From Anaerolineales bacterium (lineage in GTDB: Bacteria; Chloroflexota; Anaerolineae; Anaerolineales; UBA4823): DNA of 64,000 nucleotides. The stretch lies in NCBI GenBank assembly GCA_003105035.1, contig PQAL01000033.1:141613-205612 (forward strand). Direction: 5' to 3'. Made by a program: the position numbers and the translations under genes. Below the pieces are notes generated by a model that saw nothing but the letters and a program-made list of their open reading frames with translations, ran no database searches and was not told the DNA's origin. Numbering within the stretch: the stretch's first letter is position 1; each line of letters opens with the position of its first letter. Positions 44,401 through 52,861 of the stretch are shown here, piece after piece.

Positions 44401-44655
44401 CTGGCGGATTTCCATTTTACCCATGAACGGTACACTCGCTCGTTGGATCTGTTGCATCGCGCCTTGCGCGTGGACAATTTGCTGGAGGAATTGCACTGCC
44501 AGGTGATGAGGGTATACTGCGCCCTGGGTGATCGGGCTGGATTGATGCGCCAGTATCAGGATCTGGTTGAGATTTTAGCGGATGAGCTGGGGGTTCAACC
44601 TTTACCCACCACTGATAAACTTTATACCCGCTTGCTCTCGGTGCTTGCCGGGTAA
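41422..44655 (+). CDS. MalT-like ATPase regulator with C-terminal SARP/BTAD domain
   Basis: A 1077-aa transcription regulator. Residues about 5-30 have the MalT-type lead-in STKFLLPRPGRGYLPRPHL; the STAND/AAA ATPase follows, with Walker A SAPAGYGKSSL near 52 and Walker B CLVVMDDYH near 140. A winged-helix part (about 240-330) leads to TPR-like helical repeats (about 330-820). The C-terminus has an OmpR/SARP winged helix (VHCLGSFRVYRGG then VSAKARDLLAYFV, about 835-920) and a BTAD domain (about 930-1075). MalT itself ends in a LuxR HTH; here that is replaced by SARP. It is divergent from the importer operon, 74 bp away, and probably activates it in response to an inducer. The ATG at 41422 lacks a ribosome site. 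Confidence 0.88.
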   Translation: MKPSTLLSTKFLLPRPGRGYLPRPHLIQWLNNHLDRRMVLISAPAGYGKSSLLAEFLTSIDLPAAWYQLDPTDSDPYIFMTYLIEAMRRMRMTHLPRGAILGQNAEALLENPQSISEPLQVMTVLINELSEQLNQPCLVVMDDYHYITSLVVHQLVDYLLENAPPVFHLVLSTRIDPPLSLARLRARGNLAELRLNDLRFREDEISELLQMDVPGLSTESLNMLNEKTEGWAAALQIVRSSLAGCDSAGASEVISSLSGSQRFVFEYLTDEVFRRQPESTQQFLLHTAVLAQMDQPACNALTGMSDAQEMLEKLEEQNIFVTSLDVHRQWYRYHYLFREFLLSKLRREQVELLKKLEGEAGRYYEALSEWDTAFQHYLQADEPESASRCACSFAANYVERGRVEALHRYLSSLPPDVINRYPELLLQLGNVYWRMGKSGLAVAAYEKAQTAYLSESNASGVSRALTCLAEVDRSQGNYQKAEGLASEALHAAPANDHACKAEALIALAKSTGFLTGMDRGRSLAEQAVSESRLAMGSLSPLAMAGFLQSLGQICWWAGDPQAAVEHAREALRLAPDELSPMAAQAYILLVSPYLYWRDFQNALHYAERGLGIAQTLHLTELLPAAYTALGNVLTRLGEMARAESALKQSLELASQLGTASYERMLATGYLALNLCSQGRVDEAWQLAEGALWVYRGHPDAYEVYVCRSVLADTALDKGMLARAEQLYLELVEVGERRQFRIPLALVYLGLAYIHLVSGRKETGIEHANHALRLIEPTGAFQLFIDQGERSRVVCNALMEAGCRTPFIERVLENLPSTHRRGVITFSDHSAIMVHCLGSFRVYRGGEELTHEHWVSAKARDLLAYFVTYRTEHIPAEQAFEAIWSEKPGRSLTAFHTALSRLRSALKGRDPAPRFILVEAGEYHLDIARFSIDVEEFAAAMANARAATEDEALAHWLEQAINLYQGEYLQNLYYDWLLHERRRLAQEYLGILRQLADFHFTHERYTRSLDLLHRALRVDNLLEELHCQVMRVYCALGDRAGLMRQYQDLVEILADELGVQPLPTTDKLYTRLLSVLAG

Positions 44656-44791
44656 ATTTCACCAGGCGGGTGAGCAAGTCAGCCAATTTCTACCTGTCTT
44701 CCTCGATCCGAAATTCTCATGTTCGGATTACCGAAGGTATTCTGTCGAATTTTTCTCAAGCATTGCGATAATAGATTTTTAGTAGACCGGC

Positions 44792-46459
44792 TTATGGATG
44801 TGTATTTTCAGGCCAGCGACGGTGAATTTTGCCATTTTCGACCCACCATATTTCGTCGGCGAAACGATCGATAAAATAACGGTCATGGACCACAACCAGC
44901 ACAACCCCGCCGAATTGACTCAGTGCTTGCTCGAACTGCACCCGGCTGGGTATATCCAGGTGATTTATGGGTTCATCCAGCAGCAAGAAGTTACACCCCT
45001 CCGCGACCAGTTTAGCCAGTAACAGGCGGGTGCGCTGGCCGTAGCTAAGCAAGGAGATCGGTTTGAGTGGCTCAGGGCCGGTGAATACGAAATAAGCTAA
45101 AAAGTTGCGTACCTGGGTCTCGTTCGGGAAGTAATTCAGCAACATTTTCACAGGCGTTTGATCTGGATCCAATCCTGACTGGTCCTGCTGCAGATACCCC
45201 AGCTGGACCGTGCTACTCAAGAGCATATTGCCACCCAGGACAGGCATCTCTCCGGAGATACAGCGTAGCAGGGTGGTTTTCCCACAACCATTAGGCCCGG
45301 TGAGAGCCACACGCTGTCCGGCATGGATTTCCAGGTTGATCGCTTCAATGAGCGGTCGCGCAGTATTGTAGCCAATACTCACTTCTGCCATGCGCATCAC
45401 CGAGCGACCCAGGTGATTAGCCTTGTCGAATTCCAGCTTCATTTCCCGGCCGTTGGAGGGTTTATCCACCCTATCATCCGACTCCAGATAGCGATCAAGT
45501 TTTTTCTGGCGTGATTTAGCTTTTTTGGCTACCTTCTTGGCAATGCCCTGCTGGTACGACTTATAACCTTTCTGCTTATAGTCACTGCCTCCAATTCGTA
45601 TTGACGAGGCTTCACGCTCGGTTTTGGCAGCCTGTTCACGTGTACGGAGAATATCCTGGCGCATACGGCGAATTTCCGCCTGCTGGTCATGATAAGCAGT
45701 CCATTGGTGCTCAATCTCTAGCTGCCGTTGTTCCACATAAGCTGAATAATTCCCGGCATACTGCTTGATGGTGTGGCTTAAAGGATCCAGCTCAAGGATA
45801 TGAGTTACCGTATGATCGAGGAATGTCCGGTCATGCGAGATGATCAAGGTTGCACAGGGTGAAATGACCAGCCAGTTTTCCAACCATTCCAGCATACTGA
45901 TGTCTAGATGGTTGGTAGGTTCATCTAATAATAACAGCTGGGGATCATCGAGCAGCACCAACGCCAGAGAAAGGCGAGTTTGCTGGCCACCGCTCAGCAT
46001 TCCTACCGTCAAAGCCGGATCGATCTGGTCCAATCCCAGACCTGCCAGGATATGCGTTACCCGTTCCGTATCGTCGACCTGAATTTGCTGCAACAAGGCG
46101 TCATACGCAACTTGCAAAGCCTGGTCATCAGGCTGCTTCGCCAGGGCTTCTGCCGTTGTTGCCAGCTGAAGATCTATATCCGCTGGCAAACCACGATGCA
46201 GTCGGATCACTTCCTGTACATATAGGCTCGGATCGGGTTCGAGCGCCTGGGGTAGGTAACCGATACGCAGGGATGGGTCGCGGCTTACCGATCCACCGGT
46301 GGGCTGCTCCAGCCCCGCCAGGATACGCATCAGGGTGGTTTTACCGCTGCCATTCGGCCCTACCAGGCCAGTGCGTTCACCGCTATTCAGGCTGAAGGAT
46401 ACATTTTCAAATAAGGTTTGGATATCAAAAGATTGCGTTAAACGATGCACGGTAAGCAT
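44792..46459 (-). CDS. ABC-F family ATPase
   Basis: A 555-aa soluble protein with two ATPase domains and no membrane helix. Domain 1: Walker A LVGPNGSGKTT, signature LSGGQQTRL, Walker B LLLLDEPTNHLD. Domain 2: LTGPNGCGKTTL, altered signature LSYGQRTRL and FLLLDEPINHLD. The linker (about residues 240-330) is long, basic and helical with QQGIAKKVAKKAKSRQKK, as expected for the ribosome P-site arm. ABC-F proteins act on the ribosome during translation, and some confer antibiotic resistance; I cannot decide between a housekeeping and a resistance role. It is monocistronic and convergent with the large regulator gene. Confidence 0.92.
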   Translation of the reverse strand: MLTVHRLTQSFDIQTLFENVSFSLNSGERTGLVGPNGSGKTTLMRILAGLEQPTGGSVSRDPSLRIGYLPQALEPDPSLYVQEVIRLHRGLPADIDLQLATTAEALAKQPDDQALQVAYDALLQQIQVDDTERVTHILAGLGLDQIDPALTVGMLSGGQQTRLSLALVLLDDPQLLLLDEPTNHLDISMLEWLENWLVISPCATLIISHDRTFLDHTVTHILELDPLSHTIKQYAGNYSAYVEQRQLEIEHQWTAYHDQQAEIRRMRQDILRTREQAAKTEREASSIRIGGSDYKQKGYKSYQQGIAKKVAKKAKSRQKKLDRYLESDDRVDKPSNGREMKLEFDKANHLGRSVMRMAEVSIGYNTARPLIEAINLEIHAGQRVALTGPNGCGKTTLLRCISGEMPVLGGNMLLSSTVQLGYLQQDQSGLDPDQTPVKMLLNYFPNETQVRNFLAYFVFTGPEPLKPISLLSYGQRTRLLLAKLVAEGCNFLLLDEPINHLDIPSRVQFEQALSQFGGVVLVVVHDRYFIDRFADEIWWVENGKIHRRWPENTHP

Positions 46460-46740
46460 AATCGCCTCGGTTCTGATCTGAGCAATTCTGTCAACCCCGC
46501 TATCCGGGTGGATAAACTGGTGTAGAAACGATCAGTGAGAGCTGCTTACCGCGTCATGTTCTTTGCGTACCTGTCCCTTGTTTTGTAAACGCATATTAAT
46601 CCACAGCGCATCACATGTCAAGGGCAGTCGCACTACTCGCAATTGTTACCTTGAAGTTGTAACCGATTAATAAAGCTCTCATCGAAATTACAGAGCATCC
46701 GGAGCTAGAACTGATATACTCCGCGGAGAAACAGGTGGGT

Positions 46741-47394
46741 ATGGTTCTTATTGATCAGATCAGGCAATTTATGGCTGGGATCGACCTCACGCAACTTGCG
46801 TCACTGGGATTGTTCAGCTATCTAATTCTGGCACTACTGGTTGCCATAGAAGGGCCAATTGCCACCCTGCTTGGGGCAGCAGCAGCTTCCCTGGGGTACA
46901 TGAACCCAGCCCTGGTTTTCTTCGCTGCTGCAGCAGGTAACCTGACGGCTGATACGCTTTGGTATTACCTGGGTTACATCGGCAAGCTTGATTGGGTCAA
47001 CCGCTTCGGCCAACGCCTGGGGGTAAGCCTTGAAAAGCTGGTTCGCTTGGAAGACATGCTGCGTGAGCATGCGCCCAGGGTACTCTTCGTGTCAAAGCTG
47101 ACCGTCAGCCCGATGATCCCAGCGTTGATCTCTACCGGATTGATCAGGTACCCCTGGCAGCGCTGGTTCCCGGCAGTCTTCGCCGGTGAAATGATTTGGA
47201 CCGGCTCTTTGGTGACGATCGGTTACCTTGGAGTTCAAGCCATCAAAAAGGTCGAGTTGGGATTGGAACACGCCATCCTGGCTGGTACGGTAATTTTTAT
47301 TGGCTTGATCATCTATTTTGGACGGCAATTCCTCAAGAAAGCGGAGAAAGTTCCAGATTCAACCATTAAAGAGGCAGGAGATGGGCATGACTAA
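46741..47394 (+). CDS. DedA-family membrane protein
   Basis: A 217-aa protein with about five helices. The N-terminal re-entrant segment ALLVAIEGPIATLLGAAAAS and FFAAAAGNLTADTLWYYLGY match the DedA/SNARE-associated (VTT) pattern, and a second re-entrant part is SPMIPALISTGLIRYPWQRW. Relatives work as lipid or undecaprenyl-phosphate flippases at the membrane. The ATG at 46741 follows AGGTGGG; a GTG at 46735 is possible. Its stop overlaps the glycosyltransferase start by 8 bp, so both are made from one transcript, which suggests a role in lipid-linked glycan or glycolipid handling. Confidence 0.88.
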   Translation: MVLIDQIRQFMAGIDLTQLASLGLFSYLILALLVAIEGPIATLLGAAAASLGYMNPALVFFAAAAGNLTADTLWYYLGYIGKLDWVNRFGQRLGVSLEKLVRLEDMLREHAPRVLFVSKLTVSPMIPALISTGLIRYPWQRWFPAVFAGEMIWTGSLVTIGYLGVQAIKKVELGLEHAILAGTVIFIGLIIYFGRQFLKKAEKVPDSTIKEAGDGHD

Positions 47395-48616
47395 ACCGAT
47401 GCGCATCCTGATAGCTACTTCAACCTACGCCCCAGCCAGGAACGGGCAGGCTGTTTTCACTACCAACCTGGCAGAAGGGCTGGTTGCACGTGGGCATCCC
47501 GTGCTGGTGGTTGTGGATTCTTCTCACCGAAAAGGTTTACACACCTTCCGAAACGGTGTTGAGGTGGTAGAGCTTCCCTCGATTGGCTTGAACTTATTCG
47601 ATGCTGGGGTGAACTTCACTCCCTTTCCAGGAAACCAGGTACGTCAATTAATCAACAAGTTTCAGCCAGACATCGTTCATATTCAGGACCATTACCCGGT
47701 TTGCAGGGCTGCTCTGCATATCGCCAGGCAATTGGGAATAATAACTGTCGGCAGTAACCATTTCATCCCCGAAAATCTTGCTCCGTATATCCCTGGATAT
47801 TCCTTAACCAAGCCGCTGATCGATTGGGCTTTATGGCATTGGATGCTAGAAACCTATGGCCACCTGGATGCCATATCTGCTCAATCCTGTGCAGCAGCCG
47901 AGATTTTATCCCACCAGGGACTGGCGATGCCCGTCTCTGCCATCTCCTGCGGCCTGGACGTGAGCCGGTACAAGTTTGACCCACTGACAGACCGCCAGGC
48001 CTACCAGCAACGCTATGGTCTTGATCACACGAAGACCATCTTCATGTTCCTGGGCAGGATTGATGGTGAGAAACGGATCGAATTGCTCATCAAAACGATG
48101 CAGCAGCTGCCGCGGGACGATATCCAGGTGGTGATTGCCGGGAAAGGCAGGGCTGAAGATAAGCTGCATATAATGGCGGCTAATTTACTGGCTAATAAAA
48201 AAATTGTGTTTACCGGTTTTATCCCTGATGAAGATCTGCCCGGATTATTGAATAGCGTAGATATATTCGTGATGCCCAGCGAGGCTGAGCTGCTCAGCAT
48301 TTCCACGCTGGAAGCCATGGCATGTGGGTTGCCGGTGTTGGTGGCCGATGCCCTGGCTTTGCCAGAACTGGTGAGGCAGGGAGAAAATGGGTATTGTTTT
48401 AAAGCTGGGGATGTAGATGACCTGGCAGGTTATATGATCCTGATGGCTGACCACCCTGAACGATGGCCAGCGATGGGCCTGGTCAGCCGGAAGATTGCCA
48501 TGGAGCACAGCCTTGATCACGTCATCAATGAGTTTGAGCAGCTTTACCAGCGGCTTGTCGAGCGCACATCTGTCATACCCAGTAAACAGCCAACTAAAAT
48601 GCCACTGAAGGCATGA
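47387..48616 (+). CDS. GT4-family glycosyltransferase
   Basis: A 409-aa GT-B fold enzyme. The N-terminal half has IATSTYAPARNGQAVFTTNLA and the acceptor-binding region IVHIQDHYPV; the C-terminal half has FLGRIDGEKRIELLI, IAGKGRAEDKL and the sugar-nucleotide EX7E motif in PSEAELLSISTLEAMACGLPV. Similar proteins make monogalactosyl- or glucuronosyl-diacylglycerol or add mannose to lipids. The start at 47387 has GGCAGGAG six bases upstream, overlapping the DedA gene end. Co-transcription with the DedA-type flippase suggests a membrane glycolipid product. Acceptor unknown. Confidence 0.92.
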   Translation: MTKPMRILIATSTYAPARNGQAVFTTNLAEGLVARGHPVLVVVDSSHRKGLHTFRNGVEVVELPSIGLNLFDAGVNFTPFPGNQVRQLINKFQPDIVHIQDHYPVCRAALHIARQLGIITVGSNHFIPENLAPYIPGYSLTKPLIDWALWHWMLETYGHLDAISAQSCAAAEILSHQGLAMPVSAISCGLDVSRYKFDPLTDRQAYQQRYGLDHTKTIFMFLGRIDGEKRIELLIKTMQQLPRDDIQVVIAGKGRAEDKLHIMAANLLANKKIVFTGFIPDEDLPGLLNSVDIFVMPSEAELLSISTLEAMACGLPVLVADALALPELVRQGENGYCFKAGDVDDLAGYMILMADHPERWPAMGLVSRKIAMEHSLDHVINEFEQLYQRLVERTSVIPSKQPTKMPLKA

Positions 48617-48754
48617 ACTTTTCAAATTCACTGGCCAGCTTTGCCCCCCGTCTTTATGTTAATCAAATTATTAGCCACATAGCCTTGACCTTTAATTTGC
48701 CAGGCTGTAAAATCAATAATTAAGACATAATATGTCTAATTAAGGAGGATATTT

Positions 48755-49117
48755 ATGACGAACCATACGATCGTACATATTGAGTTAGCAGCAAAAGACC
48801 GCAAGGCATTGAGCAAATTTTATGCCGATGTGTTCGGCTGGGAGATCGAGCACATTGATGGTATGAATTACACAACGTTTAAGGCTGGGGATGGCGTGGG
48901 TGGAGGTTTCAATCCAGTAACCGATCAGAATCCGGCTGGGACAGTGATCGTTTATATTAATACCGATGATGTCACCGCTTCACTAAATCAGGTGATGAAG
49001 GCGGGCGGAACCATCCTGGTTCCTGAGATGGAAATCCCCAACACTGGAAAATTTGGTATATTTCGCGACCCACAGGGGAATATGATAGGATTATTCAAAT
49101 CCTATCCGATGCCCTAA
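48755..49117 (+). CDS. VOC (glyoxalase/bleomycin resistance) domain protein
   Basis: A 120-aa single VOC protein. Two beta-alpha-beta-beta-beta units: VHIELAAKDRKALSKFYADVFGWEIE, and VIVYINTDDVTASLNQVMKAGGTIL ending in GIFRDPQGNMIGLFK. Metal-ligand positions (His in VHIE, Glu not evident in the second half) are only partly kept, so catalysis is uncertain. AAGGAGG lies seven bases upstream of the ATG. A strong terminator follows, so it is monocistronic. Confidence 0.9.
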   Translation: MTNHTIVHIELAAKDRKALSKFYADVFGWEIEHIDGMNYTTFKAGDGVGGGFNPVTDQNPAGTVIVYINTDDVTASLNQVMKAGGTILVPEMEIPNTGKFGIFRDPQGNMIGLFKSYPMP

Positions 49118-49167
49118 GGGGATGAAAAGTAAATACAAACTGCATGCATTAAACTGTAATGGAAATG

Positions 49168-49200
49168 AGTCGGGTTTGTAAAAAATAACCCGACTTTTTT
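49168..49200 (+). terminator. Intrinsic terminator after the VOC gene
   Basis: A 9-bp stem (AGTCGGGTT with AACCCGACT, 49168-49176 and 49187-49195) followed by a run of six T on the plus strand, 50 bp past the VOC stop. Confidence 0.9.
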
Positions 49201-49216
49201 ATTTATAATGGGAAGC

Positions 49217-50626
49217 ATGGCGATTTCCAGGCAGCGCATAACTTTTTACTTGAAGCGCATCATCCCATTAATAATCATTTTCCTGGTAGGTAGCAGCCTG
49301 GTGTATGACCGTTCACTGGTTGGTGGGCACCAAACGCTGAACAATCTTCCTGAATTAACCTTAGCTGGAGTCCGCGAGCTGCTGGTCGTCGCCCCTCATC
49401 CAGACGATGAGTCTCTCGGTCCAGGAGGTCTCATCCAGGCAGCCCTTGCGCAGGGCATTCATGTAGAGGTGGTAGTGGCGACCAACGGTGATGGCGAGGA
49501 GATCGCTCCGGCTGCCCTGGGGATGGGGGTCATCCCAAAAACCGCTGATTTTATCGCCATCGGGAAAGCAAGGCAGCAGGAATCCATGGCTGCCCTACAA
49601 ATAATCGGTGTACCACGCGAGGACATAAATTTCCTGAGTTATCCTGACCGGGGAACCAAGCCAATGTGGATGGCAGATTGGAACACCCAGTGCCCGTATT
49701 ACTCCAGTTATACCAAGTCAACCTCCAGCCCTTATCCCCTAACATATGACCGCCAGGCAAGCTACTGCGGTAAGGATATCCTACATGACCTGCAGTCAAT
49801 CATCTCCAGCCAGAAACCAGACCTGATCATCCTCCCCCACCCTGATGATCAACATCCTGATCACCTGGCAATCAGTAACTTTACCCGCATGGCTGCTGCG
49901 CTAGAACTCCAATCAAACGCAGCCTACCATCCCAAGTTATTCGGATATCTGGTCCATTATGGATATTACCCTGCCTGGCGAGGGTTTTATCCTGACAAAC
50001 CCCTGCTACCGCCCCTGCCATTGACTGGAGTGAACTATTCCTGGCAGGTTGCCTTGCTCTCTCAAAAGCAGGAAGCCACGAAAATGACAGCCATATCCAG
50101 TTATTCATCCCAGATAAAAATGATGAAAAACTTCCTGGTCAGCTTTGACAGGCTGAATGAGCTGTTCATGCCGGTCTCGTTGCCAGTTTTGTCTGCTCAG
50201 GCCACCAGTGGCTTACCGGCACCCTACCTGACCGGAGGCGGCAAGGATTATCTTGAGCCAGGTCGCGAAACCTCACGCCTGCTTGTCGCACCAGGGGCTG
50301 ATATCATCGGCTGGCAGATTGAGCGACAGGGTGACAAGGTATCCATTACTGTGATCATGAACGGAAAACTAATCGATGGGATTAAATACACGATTTATCT
50401 CAAAACTCGCGATGGCCAGACCCAGAAATACCAATTATCTGACCAAAAAGAAGCCCAAGCTTCCGCATCATTTACCATCTCGATTAGCCTGGCAGAATTG
50501 AATTACCCCTCATTGGTGTCATTTTCAGCGGAAACACGCCAGGATGTGCTTCTGGATGCTTCTGCATGGGAATTTATCTTGCTTGATTACCCGCCGCTCG
50601 CTCAAGCCACACCAGTGCCACAATAA
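49217..50626 (+). CDS. PIG-L/LmbE-family deacetylase, membrane-anchored
   Basis: A 469-aa protein with an N-terminal helix (about residues 15-32) that anchors or exports it. The LmbE domain has APHPDDESLGPGG near 60, VVATNGDGEE and the second metal motif LPHPDDQHPDH near 205; these bind zinc in N-acetylglucosamine deacetylases. A C-terminal domain of about 150 residues is beta-rich and unassigned. No good ribosome site precedes either ATG; TATAAT at 49204-49209 is seven bases before the ATG at 49217, which would fit a leaderless message. The ATG at 49208 is the alternative. The next gene starts 9 bp after its stop. Confidence 0.85.
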   Translation: MAISRQRITFYLKRIIPLIIIFLVGSSLVYDRSLVGGHQTLNNLPELTLAGVRELLVVAPHPDDESLGPGGLIQAALAQGIHVEVVVATNGDGEEIAPAALGMGVIPKTADFIAIGKARQQESMAALQIIGVPREDINFLSYPDRGTKPMWMADWNTQCPYYSSYTKSTSSPYPLTYDRQASYCGKDILHDLQSIISSQKPDLIILPHPDDQHPDHLAISNFTRMAAALELQSNAAYHPKLFGYLVHYGYYPAWRGFYPDKPLLPPLPLTGVNYSWQVALLSQKQEATKMTAISSYSSQIKMMKNFLVSFDRLNELFMPVSLPVLSAQATSGLPAPYLTGGGKDYLEPGRETSRLLVAPGADIIGWQIERQGDKVSITVIMNGKLIDGIKYTIYLKTRDGQTQKYQLSDQKEAQASASFTISISLAELNYPSLVSFSAETRQDVLLDASAWEFILLDYPPLAQATPVPQ

Positions 50627-50635
50627 TCATCTCCC

Positions 50636-51319
50636 ATGGCAGAAATCAAGATCCGACCCTATCAAGCCTCCGACCAGCAGGCCGTTTACCAGATCGCCGC
50701 TGATACTGCGTTCTTTGGCGAGCCAGTGGAGGCATTCATGGATGATCGCCGCTTATTTTGTGACCTTTTCATCAGCTATTATCTAACTGCCAATGCGCAG
50801 TACTGCTGGGTGGTTGAGGATGGAGCCCAGATCGTGGGGTACCTGCTGGGTAGTACGGAAAACCCGATTCGCTCCAGGCGATGGCAGCAGCACATCCTTT
50901 ATCAGGTACTTCCAGGTGTTTTAAAAGGGCATTATCACATCGGCATGCGGACCATCCGATATGCATCTGGTATGCTGGCAAGCTACCTGAGGGGAGAAGA
51001 ACCACCCGTAGACAAAGCTGCCTACCCAGCCCACCTGCATGTCAACGTACGGGAAAATCAGCGCGGCAAAGGCATCGGAGCAAAGCTCATTACAACCTAC
51101 CTTTTACAATTGGCTGATCAAGGCCTCCAGGGTGTGTACCTGCACACTACCAACCATAACCAGGCAGCCTGCCACCTGTATGAGAAGCTCGGTTTTCAAG
51201 TGCTCAGTCAGCGGCCCAATGGTTACTGGTCTCATTGGTTCGGGTTTCCCGTTGATAACCGCAGCTATGGTATAAAATTGGATCAATTCAAGGCATCAGC
51301 AGCCGCAGAAAACAGGTAA
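50636..51319 (+). CDS. GNAT-family N-acetyltransferase
   Basis: A 227-aa acetyltransferase-like protein. The acetyl-CoA motif A is RENQRGKGIGAKLI near residue 143, followed by the C-terminal VYLHTTNHNQAACHLYEKLGF motif B. The N-terminal part (IKIRPYQASDQQAVYQIAAD) fits the family. It lies 9 bp after the deacetylase gene and 11 bp before the RibD-type gene, so it belongs to this transcript. The acceptor amine is unknown. Confidence 0.88.
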   Translation: MAEIKIRPYQASDQQAVYQIAADTAFFGEPVEAFMDDRRLFCDLFISYYLTANAQYCWVVEDGAQIVGYLLGSTENPIRSRRWQQHILYQVLPGVLKGHYHIGMRTIRYASGMLASYLRGEEPPVDKAAYPAHLHVNVRENQRGKGIGAKLITTYLLQLADQGLQGVYLHTTNHNQAACHLYEKLGFQVLSQRPNGYWSHWFGFPVDNRSYGIKLDQFKASAAAENR

Positions 51320-51330
51320 AAAGCTTATCC

Positions 51331-52050
51331 ATGTTAATAAAAATCATACGCCCGTATGTTATCCTGAATGTAGCGGTCACTGCAGATGGTAAGACCGATA
51401 CTTACAAGAGAGAAGCCGCAAGCATATCCTCCACAGAAGACATGCACCGCGTGGATCAGCTACGAGCCAGTGTGGATGCTATCCTGGTCGGAGGCCGGAC
51501 GTTAATGGAAAACGATCCCAGGCTTACGATCAAGTCTGCCGAGTTGCAGGAGCAACGCATTCGGCAAGGTCTCACTCCAAACCCGACAAAGATCGGAGTC
51601 ATCACACAGGCTGAGCTGGCACCTGGTTGCCGCTTCCTGATCTTCGGGCCTGCGGAGAAAATGATCTTCACCACCCGCCAGACGAGCCAGGAGCAAATCA
51701 ACGGGCTTGAAAAGCTGGGTGCCAGCGTGTTTATCATGGGTGACGAGCGAGTGGATTTGATCGAAATGATGCACCAACTGTGGCAGGCGGGTATCCGCCG
51801 GGTGCTGGTCGAGGGCGGAGGCACGCTCAACAGCGAGCTCTTACGCCTGCAGCTGGTGGATAAGATCAATATCTATTTGGCGCCCATGATTTTCGGTGGT
51901 AAAACGGCACCGACGTTCGTCGACGGCCTGGGTTTCAACAGCGAAGAAGCCGTCAGACTAAAATTATCCGGTATCGAGCAACTTACAGGTGATGGGATCG
52001 TACTTCATTACCTTCCCATTTATGAAGAAAGTACATCTTCAACACAATAG
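51331..52050 (+). CDS. RibD C-terminal-type reductase (archaeal-like)
   Basis: A 239-aa NADPH-dependent reductase-like protein. It has RPYVILNVAVTADGKTD, LVGGRTLMENDPRLT and the cofactor loop RVLVEGGGTLNSELL, as in 5-amino-6-ribosylamino-pyrimidine phosphate reductases; without a deaminase domain it matches the archaeal ArfC/Rib7-like type rather than bifunctional RibD. The gene after it encodes GTP cyclohydrolase II, so both act near the start of riboflavin or deazaflavin synthesis. The genes are 9 bp apart. Other rib genes are not in the window. Confidence 0.88.
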   Translation: MLIKIIRPYVILNVAVTADGKTDTYKREAASISSTEDMHRVDQLRASVDAILVGGRTLMENDPRLTIKSAELQEQRIRQGLTPNPTKIGVITQAELAPGCRFLIFGPAEKMIFTTRQTSQEQINGLEKLGASVFIMGDERVDLIEMMHQLWQAGIRRVLVEGGGTLNSELLRLQLVDKINIYLAPMIFGGKTAPTFVDGLGFNSEEAVRLKLSGIEQLTGDGIVLHYLPIYEESTSSTQ

Positions 52051-52059
52051 GAGATCAGC

Positions 52060-52851
52060 ATGCCATTAAGTCATATGCAAATCAAGGAGATCCTGGAAGA
52101 GAACGCCTGCCATGAGTGTGAGGGGTTTGGCAAGGATCATATCTGTGTATCGATCGCCTCCATTGCCGATTTACCGTCACGCTTCGGCGATTTCCAGGTG
52201 GTGGCTTTTTACAATAACCGTGACGGCAAGGAACACGCCGCCTTCGTCCACGGGGATATCACCGACCGTGAGAATGTACCGGTACGGATGCACTCAGAAT
52301 GCCTGACTGGCGATGTGGCAGGTTCATTGCGCTGCGATTGTCGCGACCAGTTTGAAGCAGCCATGCGCATGATCGGGCAGATGGAGAACGGTGTTTTGCT
52401 TTACCTGCGCCAGGAAGGCCGCGGTATTGGCTTCACCAACAAGATCCGTGCGTATTCGCTACAGGATGCCGGCTATGATACCGTCCAGGCTAACCTGGCG
52501 CTGGGCTTCCGCGATGACGAGCGTGATTATTCCGTGGCAGCCCACATGCTGGAGTCGCTCAAGATCAGGTCAATTCGCTTGATGACCAATAACCCACTCA
52601 AGCTGAATGAACTCACCCGCTTCGGAGTGAAGGTCACCGAGCGTATTCCCCTGGTCATTCCTCCCAATCCGTACAACGAATTCTACCTGCGGACCAAAGC
52701 CGAAAAATCGGGTCACCTGATGACCTTTCCTAAGGATGTACACTTTATGGAGCAGATCGACCGGCCCGTGATCGAGGGCATGTCGAAAGAGCAGATCAGC
52801 GCCTGGCAGGATAGCGACCTTGGCGACCACGTAACTGATAATAAGAATTAA
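52060..52851 (+). CDS. ribA: GTP cyclohydrolase II
   Basis: A 263-aa enzyme that opens the imidazole ring of GTP as the first step of riboflavin (and F420/deazaflavin) synthesis. Zinc ligands are in HSECLTGDVAGSLRCDC, and LRQEGRGIGFTNKIRAYSLQ and LMTNNPLKLNEL match the substrate-binding blocks. It is a single-domain protein without a DHBP synthase part. Compared with E. coli RibA it has about 60 extra residues at the C-terminus and an N-terminal segment with Cys17, His18, Cys20, His27 and Cys29. GGAG lies eight bases upstream of the start. Preceded by the RibD-type reductase gene. Confidence 0.95.
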   Translation: MPLSHMQIKEILEENACHECEGFGKDHICVSIASIADLPSRFGDFQVVAFYNNRDGKEHAAFVHGDITDRENVPVRMHSECLTGDVAGSLRCDCRDQFEAAMRMIGQMENGVLLYLRQEGRGIGFTNKIRAYSLQDAGYDTVQANLALGFRDDERDYSVAAHMLESLKIRSIRLMTNNPLKLNELTRFGVKVTERIPLVIPPNPYNEFYLRTKAEKSGHLMTFPKDVHFMEQIDRPVIEGMSKEQISAWQDSDLGDHVTDNKN

Positions 52852-52861
52852 TGGGGTGGAT

